This document shows, piece by piece, positions 1 through 9,894 of a stretch of 64,000 nucleotides of DNA. Each line of letters begins with the position of its first letter. The first letter of the stretch is position 1. A model generated the notes under the pieces. The model was not told where the DNA came from. It worked only from the letters and a program-made list of their open reading frames with translations, and made no database searches. The position numbers and the translations under genes are program-made. The stretch comes from Pseudomonas gregormendelii (lineage in GTDB: Bacteria; Pseudomonadota; Gammaproteobacteria; Pseudomonadales; Pseudomonadaceae), in the NCBI RefSeq assembly GCF_017114825.1, contig NZ_JADEVO010000027.1:1-64000 (forward strand), written 5' to 3'.

Positions 1-2
1 AA

Positions 3-95
3 CGCTTCGATTTCAAATGTCCGATCGAAGTGATGAGTGAGGTGATGCAAAAGGCCATTGCGATGCGGCACGATACTCCCACTTCGATTCAATAA
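3..95 (+). pseudogene. IS30-type transposase, C-terminal fragment
   Basis: The frame starting at base 3 is open from the window edge and reads RFDFKCPIEVMSEVMQKAIA followed by ten more residues and TAA at 93-95. The R-F-x-F-K-C-P-x-E-V pattern fits the C-terminal tail of IS30-family transposases in pseudomonads. This is from memory, not a search. Only the last 30 codons are in view, so I cannot tell whether the gene is intact to the left. Its place at the edge of an accessory region next to ssrA fits an insertion sequence. Confidence 0.5.
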
Positions 96-247
96 CCGTG
101 TTGCACTCAGCTCCTGCAACCGCCCTGTGTTTATTTTTAGCTGGAATACCCATTGGAATACTGCACGTCTTCGATGGAAGCGTCGGTGAAATTAGGTTTA
201 GCTAGGCCGAACAGTGACGGCTCCACGAGGTGTAAAGGAATGGCCCT

Positions 248-1186
248 ATGGCATTTGATCTGAGCAACACCCTAGTCGTCGGCATCTCCGCTACCGCGTT
301 GTTCGATATGAGCGAGTCCGACCAGATGTTCAAGGCGGCATTGGAGGCCGACCCGGAAAGCGTGATCGACAACTATCGTCGCTACATGCAGGAGCATGAG
401 GACGAGCCCCTGGCACCCGGCACCGGTTACCACCTTGTGAAGGCGTTGCTCGATCTCAACCGGCATAAGAAAAGTGGCGCCGAGTCTCCGCTGGTCGAGG
501 TGGTGGTAATGTCGCGCAACAGTCCGGACACTGGTATTCGCGTTCTCAAGACCATTCGCTGTGATCAGTTGGCTATCACTCGCTCTGCTTTTACAGGCGG
601 CGAGTCGGTCGCCGATTATATCGATGCCTTCGACGTAGATCTGTTCCTAACCACTAACGTAGAGGATGCGCAAAAGGTTATCGACTCCAGGCAGTGCGCT
701 GCGGCGATCCTCAAGGCGCCGCCAGCCAACGCCCCACAAATTCCGGAAGGCCAAGTACGCATCGCCTTCGACGGTGATGCCGTGCTGTTCTCCGACGCCA
801 GCGAACTGGTCTACAAAGCCCAAGGGCTGGATGCCTTTCAAGCTCAGGAAGATGCGCTGCAGCACACGCCCATGGATGAGGGGCCCTATGCCAGCCTGCT
901 CATAAAGCTGGCCAAGTTGCAGGAGCGTTTGCCAACCGGTGGGAAGGATTCACCGATCAGAATCGCCATTGTCACTGCGCGAAACTCCCCTTCCGAGATG
1001 CGCGTAATCAACACTCTGCGTGCCTGGGGCGTGTACGTTGATGAAGCCTTCTTTCTCGGTGGTGTGGGCAAGCCCAAAGTGCTCACGGCCTTCAACCCGC
1101 ACATTTTCTTCGATGACCAAGACGTCCACTTGGAAGCTGCGGCAAATCTGGTACCCTCGGGCAAAGTGCCATATTTAACGAGATAG
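248..1186 (+). CDS. 5'-nucleotidase, cytosolic NT5C1-like (PF06189 type)
   Basis: The 312-aa protein fits the bacterial members of the cytosolic 5'-nucleotidase family, which dephosphorylate nucleoside monophosphates in the cytoplasm. The N-terminus (LVVGISATALFDM) and the HAD-like core motif IAFDGDAVLFSD near residue 172 are characteristic. The Thr/Ser segment IVTARNSP and the acidic C-terminal motif FFDDQDVHLE near residue 287 complete a HAD-type active site. There is no signal peptide or membrane segment. The ATG follows AAAGGAATGG. A 110-aa ORF follows 48 bp later on the same strand and may be cotranscribed. Such genes are common on integrated elements; a role in defence or nucleotide salvage is possible but not shown here. 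Confidence 0.8.
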   Translation: MAFDLSNTLVVGISATALFDMSESDQMFKAALEADPESVIDNYRRYMQEHEDEPLAPGTGYHLVKALLDLNRHKKSGAESPLVEVVVMSRNSPDTGIRVLKTIRCDQLAITRSAFTGGESVADYIDAFDVDLFLTTNVEDAQKVIDSRQCAAAILKAPPANAPQIPEGQVRIAFDGDAVLFSDASELVYKAQGLDAFQAQEDALQHTPMDEGPYASLLIKLAKLQERLPTGGKDSPIRIAIVTARNSPSEMRVINTLRAWGVYVDEAFFLGGVGKPKVLTAFNPHIFFDDQDVHLEAAANLVPSGKVPYLTR

Positions 1187-1234
1187 AATATTGGCTCAGG
1201 TATTGCCAGCCCGGTGGAGTGAAAGGAATCAAGA

Positions 1235-1567
1235 ATGGACGGTGATAATCGGCTCTACAAACTAGCCATAACCCCCACAGGTCGACGGCTGTGGACATAT
1301 ATGGCTGCCATCCTCGAAGTCACGGAGATGGACCACGGGAAAGTGTTTCCTTTGAAGCGGTTTTTGGTGAATTTTCAGACTCATCTGGATTGTGGACGAG
1401 TTGAAAGTGCACCTGAGGGCTACCGATTGACTCGCATTGGGCAGGACTATTTTCAAGCCCGTTATCAGGCTGGAAACACCCAGCGCATTGAGCGGGGGGC
1501 AGTCGAGCAGATGATCAGATCTATTCGCTCTGGGGTCGGAGAAGACGAGTGGGTTGAACTGACCTGA
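1235..1567 (+). CDS. hypothetical protein next to the 5'-nucleotidase
   Basis: The 110-aa soluble protein starts at an ATG preceded by GTGAAAGGAATC, a good ribosome-binding site. I do not recognise a family. The sequence is rich in basic and aromatic residues, has no membrane segment, and ends in an acidic tail (GEDEWVELT). Its central part, LTRIGQDYFQARYQ, looks like a small winged-helix or adaptor segment, but that is a guess. Close spacing to the upstream 5'-nucleotidase gene suggests cotranscription. Confidence 0.6.
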   Translation: MDGDNRLYKLAITPTGRRLWTYMAAILEVTEMDHGKVFPLKRFLVNFQTHLDCGRVESAPEGYRLTRIGQDYFQARYQAGNTQRIERGAVEQMIRSIRSGVGEDEWVELT

Positions 1568-1649
1568 TCGATGATCTTTTGTACGTAGCCGAAATTCAGA
1601 TGATCTGAATTTCTCGATCTGATTAAGTCGCCCAACACGGATGTTGTTC

Positions 1650-1927
1650 ATGTCTGCACAGAAGTACTCCGCGAGTCAGCACTTGGTCGAAGCCTTGCTG
1701 AGCTGGGTAAAGTTCTGCGAGATTGCCATTCCAGAAATTCGGCGCCCTCTCCTATGGGATGCAACCAAGGTGCATGACCAGATGGAAAGTCTGGCCCAGG
1801 TTTCCCAGTCAGATACATCATCGACGCAGCCGACGTGCTTGCTCAGTTTGATCGCGACATGGCGCACTATGACGCGGTCACCGGCTGGGATGACCTCAAG
1901 CCAACCTGGCACCAACTGCATCCTTAA
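1650..1927 (+). pseudogene. small accessory gene broken by one frameshift
   Basis: Two overlapping frames join into one plausible protein. The first reads MSAQKYSASQHLVEALL onward to MESLAQ near 1799. A second frame, open after a stop at 1775, reads FPVRYIIDAADVLAQF onward to WHQLHP and TAA at 1925-1927. Neither half has a sensible continuation in its own frame: the first drifts into Ser/Thr-rich sequence after 1800. A single small indel around 1776-1800 would restore an ORF of about 92 codons. The family is not recognised. A sequencing error is the alternative to real decay. Confidence 0.55.
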
Positions 1928-2156
1928 GGATTCAGCTGCCTCCTAGCCGGAGCGGTGCGAAGCCTTCGTGGTCGAACGCCGTCGGCTAATGGCCCAGGAA
2001 ACTAAGGAGTATACTGAGGCTTATGAGAGCCAACCTCAGGCGTCTCGCGCCTTTAGGCGTATACAGGGATAAAGCGAGCGGTAAGTTTCGGCGCCTTTGT
2101 TAGGTCGTGGCTCAATCAAGGAAGTCAATAGTCCTGCGTTTCTGCCTGCCTGAAAG
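1928..2156. other. intergenic, possible gene remnant
   Basis: Nothing convincing is encoded here. A frame open from 1946 reads CEAFVVERRRLMAQETKEYT and continues to a stop at 2070-2072. It contains an ATG at 1989 that would give only 27 residues, so it may be the tail of a lost gene. Confidence 0.3.
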
Positions 2157-2248
2157 TGTCCGGATAGCCGTGGAATCGGTGTCCGGATGCTTGTGGAATG
2201 AGTGTCCGGATGTTGGTGGAATGGGTGGCCGGATGGTCATGGAATCCG
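2157..2248. repeat. four tandem 23-bp repeats, probable IS21-type terminal repeats
   Basis: Four abutting 23-bp units start at 2157, 2180, 2203 and 2226. Each has the form TGTCCGGAT-x5-TGGAAT-x3 (TGGCCGGAT in the last). IS21-family elements carry multiple repeated sequences of this kind at their ends, so this is probably the end of a degraded IS21-like element. No intact istA or istB is visible beside it. The identification is from recollection; the repeat itself is read directly. Confidence 0.6.
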
Positions 2249-2650
2249 CACGCAGCGTGACGAGCTTGCGGTAACCGTCGAAGGTGCTGCTGGCTACATA
2301 CTTCTTCTTCATCAAACCACCTGGTCAAAAAACCCGTTCATGGTTTCTCGCGATGCTTCGGGTACGAACTTCGCGGCTCGGCCAGTCCCGGAAGTGTCAC
2401 CGAGTAATCGAGGGTGCCAATCGATATCGCATGTTTGATCGCCTCCTTGTGCTGCTCGGCCTTCTAAATCAATGCCTGCCATTCCTGAGCGCGTCAGGGA
2501 CTGATGCATACTTGCAAAGATCTTTTACGAAGCAAACCGTCTGTTAGCCCGCAGGCGCGAAGCGGTTCAGGCGTCATCCCGTGGGTTGCAGGATTCAGTC
2601 CAAGGCTGTCAGTGGTTGCAGGGGAGGAACGCTCGCGATACCCTTCCCAT
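2249..2650. other. intergenic, no gene supported
   Basis: Several short overlapping frames on both strands show no start context or recognisable motif. The sequence next to the 23-bp repeats may be the decayed interior or flank of the insertion element. I see no RNA gene here. Confidence 0.4.
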
Positions 2651-2876
2651 GTCGCTGCAAATTCAGCGACCGGGTGTGGTAACCCGAGTTCAAGGCGCAA
2701 CAGCGCCCCATCACGTTTGCCGGCGTTTTTTTATGCCAGCAAGCGCGAGTTATGGCGGCTGTGCGTGGGACGCCCTCGGGCGTGCCGGTTTCCTTGATAC
2801 CCGGTTTACCACCCTGCGCACAGCTGTCACCCATTCGTGTGGTAACGAACGTGGCAGCTCCTCGTATCAAGGAGTT
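2651..2876 (+). ncRNA. P4 CI / C4-like antisense RNA immunity module, copy A
   Basis: In order: a 7-bp hairpin GTCGCTG/CAGCGAC (2651-2670); hairpin CGGG[TGTGGTAA]CCCG (2671-2686); a terminator-like hairpin AGCGCC/GGCGTT with a T-run (2702-2732) that competes with GGCGC/GCGCC (2694-2707); a three-way junction closed by a 13-bp stem (2753-2765 with 2817-2829) with arms ACGCC/GGCGT (2770-2783) and CCGG/CCGG (2785-2804); the free segment TTACCAC (2806-2812), complementary to both the loop at 2676-2682 and the identical loop at 2839-2845 in hairpin TTCG[TGTGGTAA]CGAA. A last hairpin AGCTCCT/AGGAGTT (2856-2876) covers the ribosome-binding site of the next ORF. This matches the seqA-CI-seqB-seqC layout known from P4. 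The second copy at 50888-51120 supports it by covariation. Confidence 0.75.
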
Positions 2877-2881
2877 GGATA

Positions 2882-2998
2882 ATGCGCAGAATCAAACCGT
2901 ATGAAGTTTGGCTTCCCCCACTTCGCAGTTCCCAGTGGCGTAACGCCCCACCATCCACCCTCGGCTACTGCATCTCCCTCTCCGGAGGTGGCAAATGA
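2882..2998 (+). CDS. 38-aa leader ORF coupled to the DUF3077-like gene
   Basis: The ORF begins MRRIKPYEVWLPPLRSS, has 38 codons, and its stop overlaps the next start as ATGA (2995-2998). Its ribosome-binding site AAGGAG (2869-2874) lies in the hairpin AGCTCCT/AGGAGTT. The C4 systems of phages P1 and P7 use a short ORF translationally coupled to the regulated gene, so this could be the regulated leader peptide. It has no recognisable domain and may matter only by being translated. Confidence 0.5.
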   Translation: MRRIKPYEVWLPPLRSSQWRNAPPSTLGYCISLSGGGK

Positions 2999-3276
2999 CC
3001 GACAATCCCGAACTCAAAACCATCGGCTTCACTCCCGCGATCTACCTCGGTAATCAAGCAATGTTTCACGTCATTGGTGGCGTGCCCATTGGTGATGCGT
3101 TGTCGATGGCTTCGGATTTTCTTTGCCTTGCCAAGTCGCTGACAGAGGATGCGGCTTATGCGAAAGACAATGGGCGCCATGCTTGGGCTGCGCATTATTT
3201 GGCGGCTATGGGTAAGGCGTTGGTTGATGATTCGTTGAAGGTTTTGATGCGGGAGCGGGAGGACTCTGGGGATTAG
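2995..3276 (+). CDS. DUF3077-like small protein
   Basis: The 93-aa soluble protein carries the pattern of the pseudomonad DUF3077 family: phi-x-V/I-x-G-V-P-I-x-D-A-L-x-M-A-S followed by a helical segment ending AAHYLAAMGKALVDDSL. The function of this family is unknown to me. The start ATG overlaps the stop of the 38-aa ORF and follows GGAGGTGGCAA, a strong ribosome-binding site. Its position behind an antisense-type leader RNA suggests expression tied to prophage-like control. Confidence 0.7.
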   Translation: MTDNPELKTIGFTPAIYLGNQAMFHVIGGVPIGDALSMASDFLCLAKSLTEDAAYAKDNGRHAWAAHYLAAMGKALVDDSLKVLMREREDSGD

Positions 3277-3631
3277 TCTGAAGGTGGGCTTGCGATGGTG
3301 CTGGGTCATTTGGGTTTGTTGTGGGTGATCTGGCGCTTTCGCGGGCAAGCCCGCTCCCACAGGAGGTGGTGTTTTGGGGGTGGGCTTTTGTTCGCTGATT
3401 AGCAATTGATTTGGGGTGAGGCTGGGTGCCTTGAAGGTCTTGGGGATTGGTGGGGCTGGGGATCGTCATCACGAATTTTGATCCGCAGTGAGTCGAAGAC
3501 AATCATTGGGTACATGGGGGCAAGCGGACGTTGCGGAGCCTCCCCAAACACAGGGGGTTGGCCGGAGGAGCAAAGATGAGGGGCAAACTTAACTACGGCC
3601 GCCTCATCCTTCGCCATGCTTAGCCATGGTT
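3277..3631. other. intergenic with one REP sequence
   Basis: A 355-bp G/T-rich gap with no supportable gene. It holds one REP-type palindrome at 3337-3361. Both flanking genes converge on this gap. Confidence 0.5.
3337..3361. repeat. REP palindrome
   Basis: GCGGGCAAGCCCGCTCCCAC is the common pseudomonad REP core, a short palindrome (GCGGGC/GCCCGC) found as a single copy here. Confidence 0.8.
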
Positions 3632-5512
3632 TTATGGATCGTCAGTCGTGACTGTATCCGACAACTTACTGGCAAAATACTGTGCGGTCTCCGGATCGGT
3701 GCAGTACAGAAAGCAGCCCTTCATTCCACGGGTCATCAACGTTCGATACGTGTTTTTTATGATCAGGTCTGTTTCCTGTTGCGCTAGGACCGGTTGCTCC
3801 TTCATCAACTTCTTCCAACCTCGAATCGATTTGTCATGCTTATCTCTGTCATGTGGCGATGTCACCACTTGCCCGTTCCGCACCACCAGATCCGGCCCGA
3901 TGATCACCCCTATATAATCCACCTCGAGACCCTGACAGGTATGGATGCACCCGACCTGTTCGATGGAGTTTTCAGCGATAATCCATAAGCTACCATCCTG
4001 ATCCAGATTCCATTGGCGTGCGTAGTCGTCGCCGATAACAATATCCGAAGCCTTGGAGTCTTTTTTGCTGAGCCAAGGCCAGCAGTAACCCGCGACAACG
4101 CGAGCCTTGTTACCGTGATTTTTCTGCTCGATAGCGGCATGCATGGCTTGAGGGGAATCGAACACCTTGAACTCATAGTCGCTGGTGTCGAGCAGGGGGT
4201 GGGCTGTTGGGCGAATCTCCAATACGTCGTCTAGCCATGCAACGTAGCCATCAGAGCCACTGCAACGGAACTGGGAGGACAGGACGTACTCTTCCACGGT
4301 CGCGCCTTTGGCTTTGGCAAAGGCGCGAATCGCTTGCTTGCTACCGATGTCGCTCAGGGTCACGCGTTGATCTTCGTCGATAAAGAAGATTGAGCATTTC
4401 GCTGAATTGATCAGCTCCTTGATTTGGTTTTCGCCAAGGTTTCCGTACAGGCCACTTTTTTCATTGAGCCTATGAGCCTCATCAATGATGAGCGCATCAT
4501 AGGTATTAGGTTCGGTACCGATAAATGCACCCGAACCGGAAAAGAAATTAGAAAAGTGGGTTCGCTTTACAGTGCCAATCAATTTGCTCTCGTACACCTT
4601 GCGTGGGGCAGCATTTTTTGACACATATTTGCTCAAAAGGCTCAAGGCGGTGAGCCTTACCAGCAAGTTAATCGCCAGTACCGTTTTTCCGGTACCCGGA
4701 CCACCCTCAATAATCAACACCTTTGGTGCTTCGATAGTAGCTTGGCTCGCTGACGCGAGAGCAGACTCGAAAGTTGCCTTTTGATCGTCGATCAATATGA
4801 ACTCAGGCTTGCCTTTCATCAGTCCACTCAGGGCTTCAGCCAGAGCTTTGGATGGGCGAATTTTTCCGTTCGAGAGCTCGTAAAGCACCTCTTTGTTGTC
4901 ACCGTGAACGATGTGTTTTTTCAGGAAGCTTCTCAGCTTTTCGAGCTCTGCGGGGCCTTTCAGGAACAAAGGTGCTTTGCTGGTGTAGGGCTCATAGTGA
5001 GCAGAATTGATGACACCGTCGCTGAGATAGTTATGCAGGTAGGCACAGGGACGCACCTCGATGCTTTTGTCATAGACGGCTTCGTTAAAGCCCTCCAGTA
5101 GGGCGGCGTACGACCATACCTGATAGGAGGGATGGATAGTCTCGACTTGGCTGCCACCCAATGCCGTTTTTACGATGGCATCCTTTGTGGTTGCAGTGGC
5201 TTTACTCCACTGCTTTAACTCAATCAAGACCGCGTTTTTTGCTTGAAACTCATCACGGCCCGTGAGCAAGAAATCGATACGTTTCGAAGACTGGGGGATA
5301 TGCAGCTCGATGGCCAAGCCTGCGTCGCTGGGTAGACCGTCGTCTCGTAGCACCTTAGCCATGTAGGTCAGTGATCCCTGCCAGGATTTGATCTCCGAAG
5401 CGCCAACCTTTTTTCCGGTGGCTTCTTTGAAATGCCTGAGAATCACTTCTTCAATATCGTCGTTATCGCTGTCTCTGAGAAACTGCTGTTTGGTCGCAGC
5501 GTAAACGATCAC
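3632..5512 (-). CDS. DUF2075-type nuclease-helicase fusion, candidate defence protein
   Basis: The 626-aa protein has a P-loop NTPase core of the DUF2075 / superfamily 1-like type. Walker A is GGPGTGKT near residue 270 and Walker B is ALIIDEAHRL near residue 347. QFRCSGSDGYVAW and a late conserved block (NTYRTLMTRGMKGCFLYC) follow, as expected for helicase motifs. The N-terminal 200 residues contain RIDFLL near residue 79 and AVLIELKQW near residue 98, a D-x(n)-E-x-K arrangement suggesting a PD-(D/E)XK nuclease domain; this part is inference. The start is GTG behind AAGGA. It stands alone in the ssrA island. Single-protein nuclease-helicases of this kind are often found in defence islands. 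Confidence 0.75.
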   Translation of the reverse strand: MIVYAATKQQFLRDSDNDDIEEVILRHFKEATGKKVGASEIKSWQGSLTYMAKVLRDDGLPSDAGLAIELHIPQSSKRIDFLLTGRDEFQAKNAVLIELKQWSKATATTKDAIVKTALGGSQVETIHPSYQVWSYAALLEGFNEAVYDKSIEVRPCAYLHNYLSDGVINSAHYEPYTSKAPLFLKGPAELEKLRSFLKKHIVHGDNKEVLYELSNGKIRPSKALAEALSGLMKGKPEFILIDDQKATFESALASASQATIEAPKVLIIEGGPGTGKTVLAINLLVRLTALSLLSKYVSKNAAPRKVYESKLIGTVKRTHFSNFFSGSGAFIGTEPNTYDALIIDEAHRLNEKSGLYGNLGENQIKELINSAKCSIFFIDEDQRVTLSDIGSKQAIRAFAKAKGATVEEYVLSSQFRCSGSDGYVAWLDDVLEIRPTAHPLLDTSDYEFKVFDSPQAMHAAIEQKNHGNKARVVAGYCWPWLSKKDSKASDIVIGDDYARQWNLDQDGSLWIIAENSIEQVGCIHTCQGLEVDYIGVIIGPDLVVRNGQVVTSPHDRDKHDKSIRGWKKLMKEQPVLAQQETDLIIKNTYRTLMTRGMKGCFLYCTDPETAQYFASKLSDTVTTDDP

Positions 5513-5849
5513 ACGTGGTCCTTAGAGCTCCGAGCTCAGAATTGGTCGCAGTTTTTGCCGATGCTGGCGGATTTGCTGGCAGCACCCAAAATACGATCAG
5601 AAAACGTAGACTGAGATTGTAGGACCTTTCGTTTTTCGTAGCCGAATTTTCGCACATCGTCCTGCGATAGTTTTTAGCAGGAGAAGCTTGGCGGCATTCG
5701 CCACTTCTGTCGCCACGCGCATGCCCCGGGATACTTATGTTGTCGCCGTTGTCGCCGTTGTCGCCAAAAGCTGATTTACCTTGGTGTTGGTCTTGGTTAT
5801 GGCTCAGCGAATGGGAATGACGTTGGAGTTCCTGGTCTAATTGATCGCA
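5513..5849. other. intergenic, nothing supported
   Basis: Contains short overlapping frames only. A triplicated GTTGTCGCC motif at about 5741-5764 is the one repeated feature. It may be the residue of genes lost between the helicase gene and the integrase scar. Confidence 0.4.
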
Positions 5850-6036
5850 GATGCCGACAGGCTGCCTTCTCGATATACTCGCGCCACCAAACCATCATCG
5901 GCCGCCGGCGTTCGATTTAGGCTGCCCGGTTTTAGGCACTCCGGACTTCATCCTTATCAACTTGCGCCAGTGCGACTTCGATCAGCTCCGGGTCTCAGTC
6001 ATGTTCGTTCAGGATCATGCTCGCCATGGAGCGCAT
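5850..6036 (-). pseudogene. tyrosine integrase remnant beside ssrA
   Basis: One minus-strand frame reads MRSMASMILNEHD, stop, DPELIEVALAQVDKDEVRSA, stop, NRAA, stop, IERRRPMMVWWREYIE. This lines up with the C-terminal catalytic end of the intact P4-type integrase at 48454-49668 (ending LAHVDKNSIRGTYNHAQY and then LEGRRQMLQWYADHLD), including the helix after the catalytic Tyr. The Tyr positions are now stops (TAA), with one more TGA, but there is no frameshift. Only the last 60 or so codons remain. It lies about 145 bp from the ssrA 3' end, where such islands insert, and marks the island boundary. Confidence 0.8.
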
Positions 6037-6143
6037 GCCGGGTAGCTGGGAATACCATTGGGAATAACAACCCGCCAGGAACTCAAAAAAACAGGAAAGC
6101 CCCCGAAGCCCTGAAACCCTTAATTTCTCTGAATCCCAGGCAC

Positions 6144-6172
6144 AAAAAAAGACGTCCTTAGACGTCTTTTTT
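6144..6172 (-). terminator. bidirectional terminator of ssrA
   Basis: AAAAAAAGACGTC-CTTA-GACGTCTTTTTT is a short perfect stem flanked by A and T runs, immediately downstream of the tmRNA 3' end. Confidence 0.8.
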
Positions 6173-6180
6173 CGTTGATT

Positions 6181-6577
6181 TGGTGGAGCCGGGGGGATTT
6201 GAACCCCCGTCCGCCAGTACTCCGCTGTCGGTACTACATGCGTAGCCGTTTCTATTAAGTTAACCCGCAGCGACCCGAAGGGCAGGGTGCTTTGGGCGAG
6301 TTGTGTAAGTTTTAGCCGCTTCGTCCACAACGTACTGCACGGCGATTCTGTTCTATATGACAATCATTTCGGGTTTACAGACATCCCCTAGTGATTGCTG
6401 GGCCCGAAGGCACCAGGAGCTCAGGGCTAAGGCTGCTTACGCAGCGAGAGCGTAATCCTGGCTGTATTTTTCGTCATTGGCAACTATAAGAAGTTGCAAC
6501 AGTGGATTTACGAGTTCTGTTACCAACTCGGCATGCACCTAAAGTTTCGCGACCGGCGTCGAATCCTAAACGGCCCC
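6181..6577 (-). ncRNA. ssrA: tmRNA (ssrA)
   Basis: Transfer-messenger RNA of 397 nt that rescues stalled ribosomes with SmpB (gene at 15855-16337). The 5' end GGGGCCGTTTAGGATTCGAC and the 3' end GGCTCCACCA are canonical, with the T-arm GGTTCAAATC-like sequence just inside. The tag frame lies at 6437-6481 on the minus strand and reads ANDEKYSQDYALAA then TAA, with the usual ANDE start and ALAA degron end. The tag is longer than the 10-residue E. coli-type tag. The 3' end is a classic integration site; the accessory island abuts it. Confidence 0.95.
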
Positions 6578-6675
6578 GAACTCATTGCTCGTGAATCTGG
6601 TGAGCAACAAGCCTGTACAGTGTACGGCAAACCAACCCGGAAGGCCAACCCGAAGGTTCGCCTTCCGGGAATGGG

Positions 6676-6957
6676 TCATTTATTGCTGCCGCTGCTGGCG
6701 TTCTGGATGTCCTGGATAGTCTGGGTGGTCTCAGCGATGCACTTCTCGGTGCCTTCCTTGGTGTTCATGGCCTGGTGCGCCTTGGCTTGCTGGACGCTGG
6801 CCTCGACACGGGTCTGGATTTCCGGCGCCTGGATCTGCGACTTGGCATTGGCGATGGTCTGCAGATTCACTTCGCACAGGTCTTCAGTCGCGGCGAAAGA
6901 GGTGGAGGCCATCATGGAAGCAGTAACGAAAAGACCTAACAGTACAGAACGTTTCAT
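6676..6957 (-). CDS. small secreted protein, unknown function
   Basis: The 93-aa precursor has a clear signal peptide MKRSVLLGLFVTASMMAS with likely cleavage after A22 (TSFA-ATED). The mature part has two cysteines (EDLC and EKC), possibly a periplasmic disulfide, and is rich in Gln, Ala and Thr with a helical pattern. The ATG follows AAGGAGATACAC, an excellent ribosome-binding site. I recognise no family beyond small periplasmic hypothetical proteins of Pseudomonas. Confidence 0.75.
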   Translation of the reverse strand: MKRSVLLGLFVTASMMASTSFAATEDLCEVNLQTIANAKSQIQAPEIQTRVEASVQQAKAHQAMNTKEGTEKCIAETTQTIQDIQNASSGSNK

Positions 6958-7083
6958 GTGTATCTCCTTGAACTGAGGCGCCGGGCTTGGCCGGCGTCAG
7001 GACGGGCTGCCGAGTTTGGGTAAAGCCCGGCAGGGCCGGGTTACTTGGTTGACTACAACCAGGCGCAAGGGTTCTATTTTTCT

Positions 7084-9890
<2,807 letters not shown>

Positions 9891-9894
<4 letters not shown>

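Noticed and set aside
142..161. GGAATACCCATTGGAATAC near the left edge, similar to GGGAATACCATTGGGAATA at 6049-6067
   Set aside because: The likeness (possible integrase arm sites at both island ends) is suggestive, but the two are short, imperfect and without other support, so no site is claimed.
2586..2882. 98-codon frame over RNA module A
   Set aside because: Same reason: no family character and no frame conservation with copy B.
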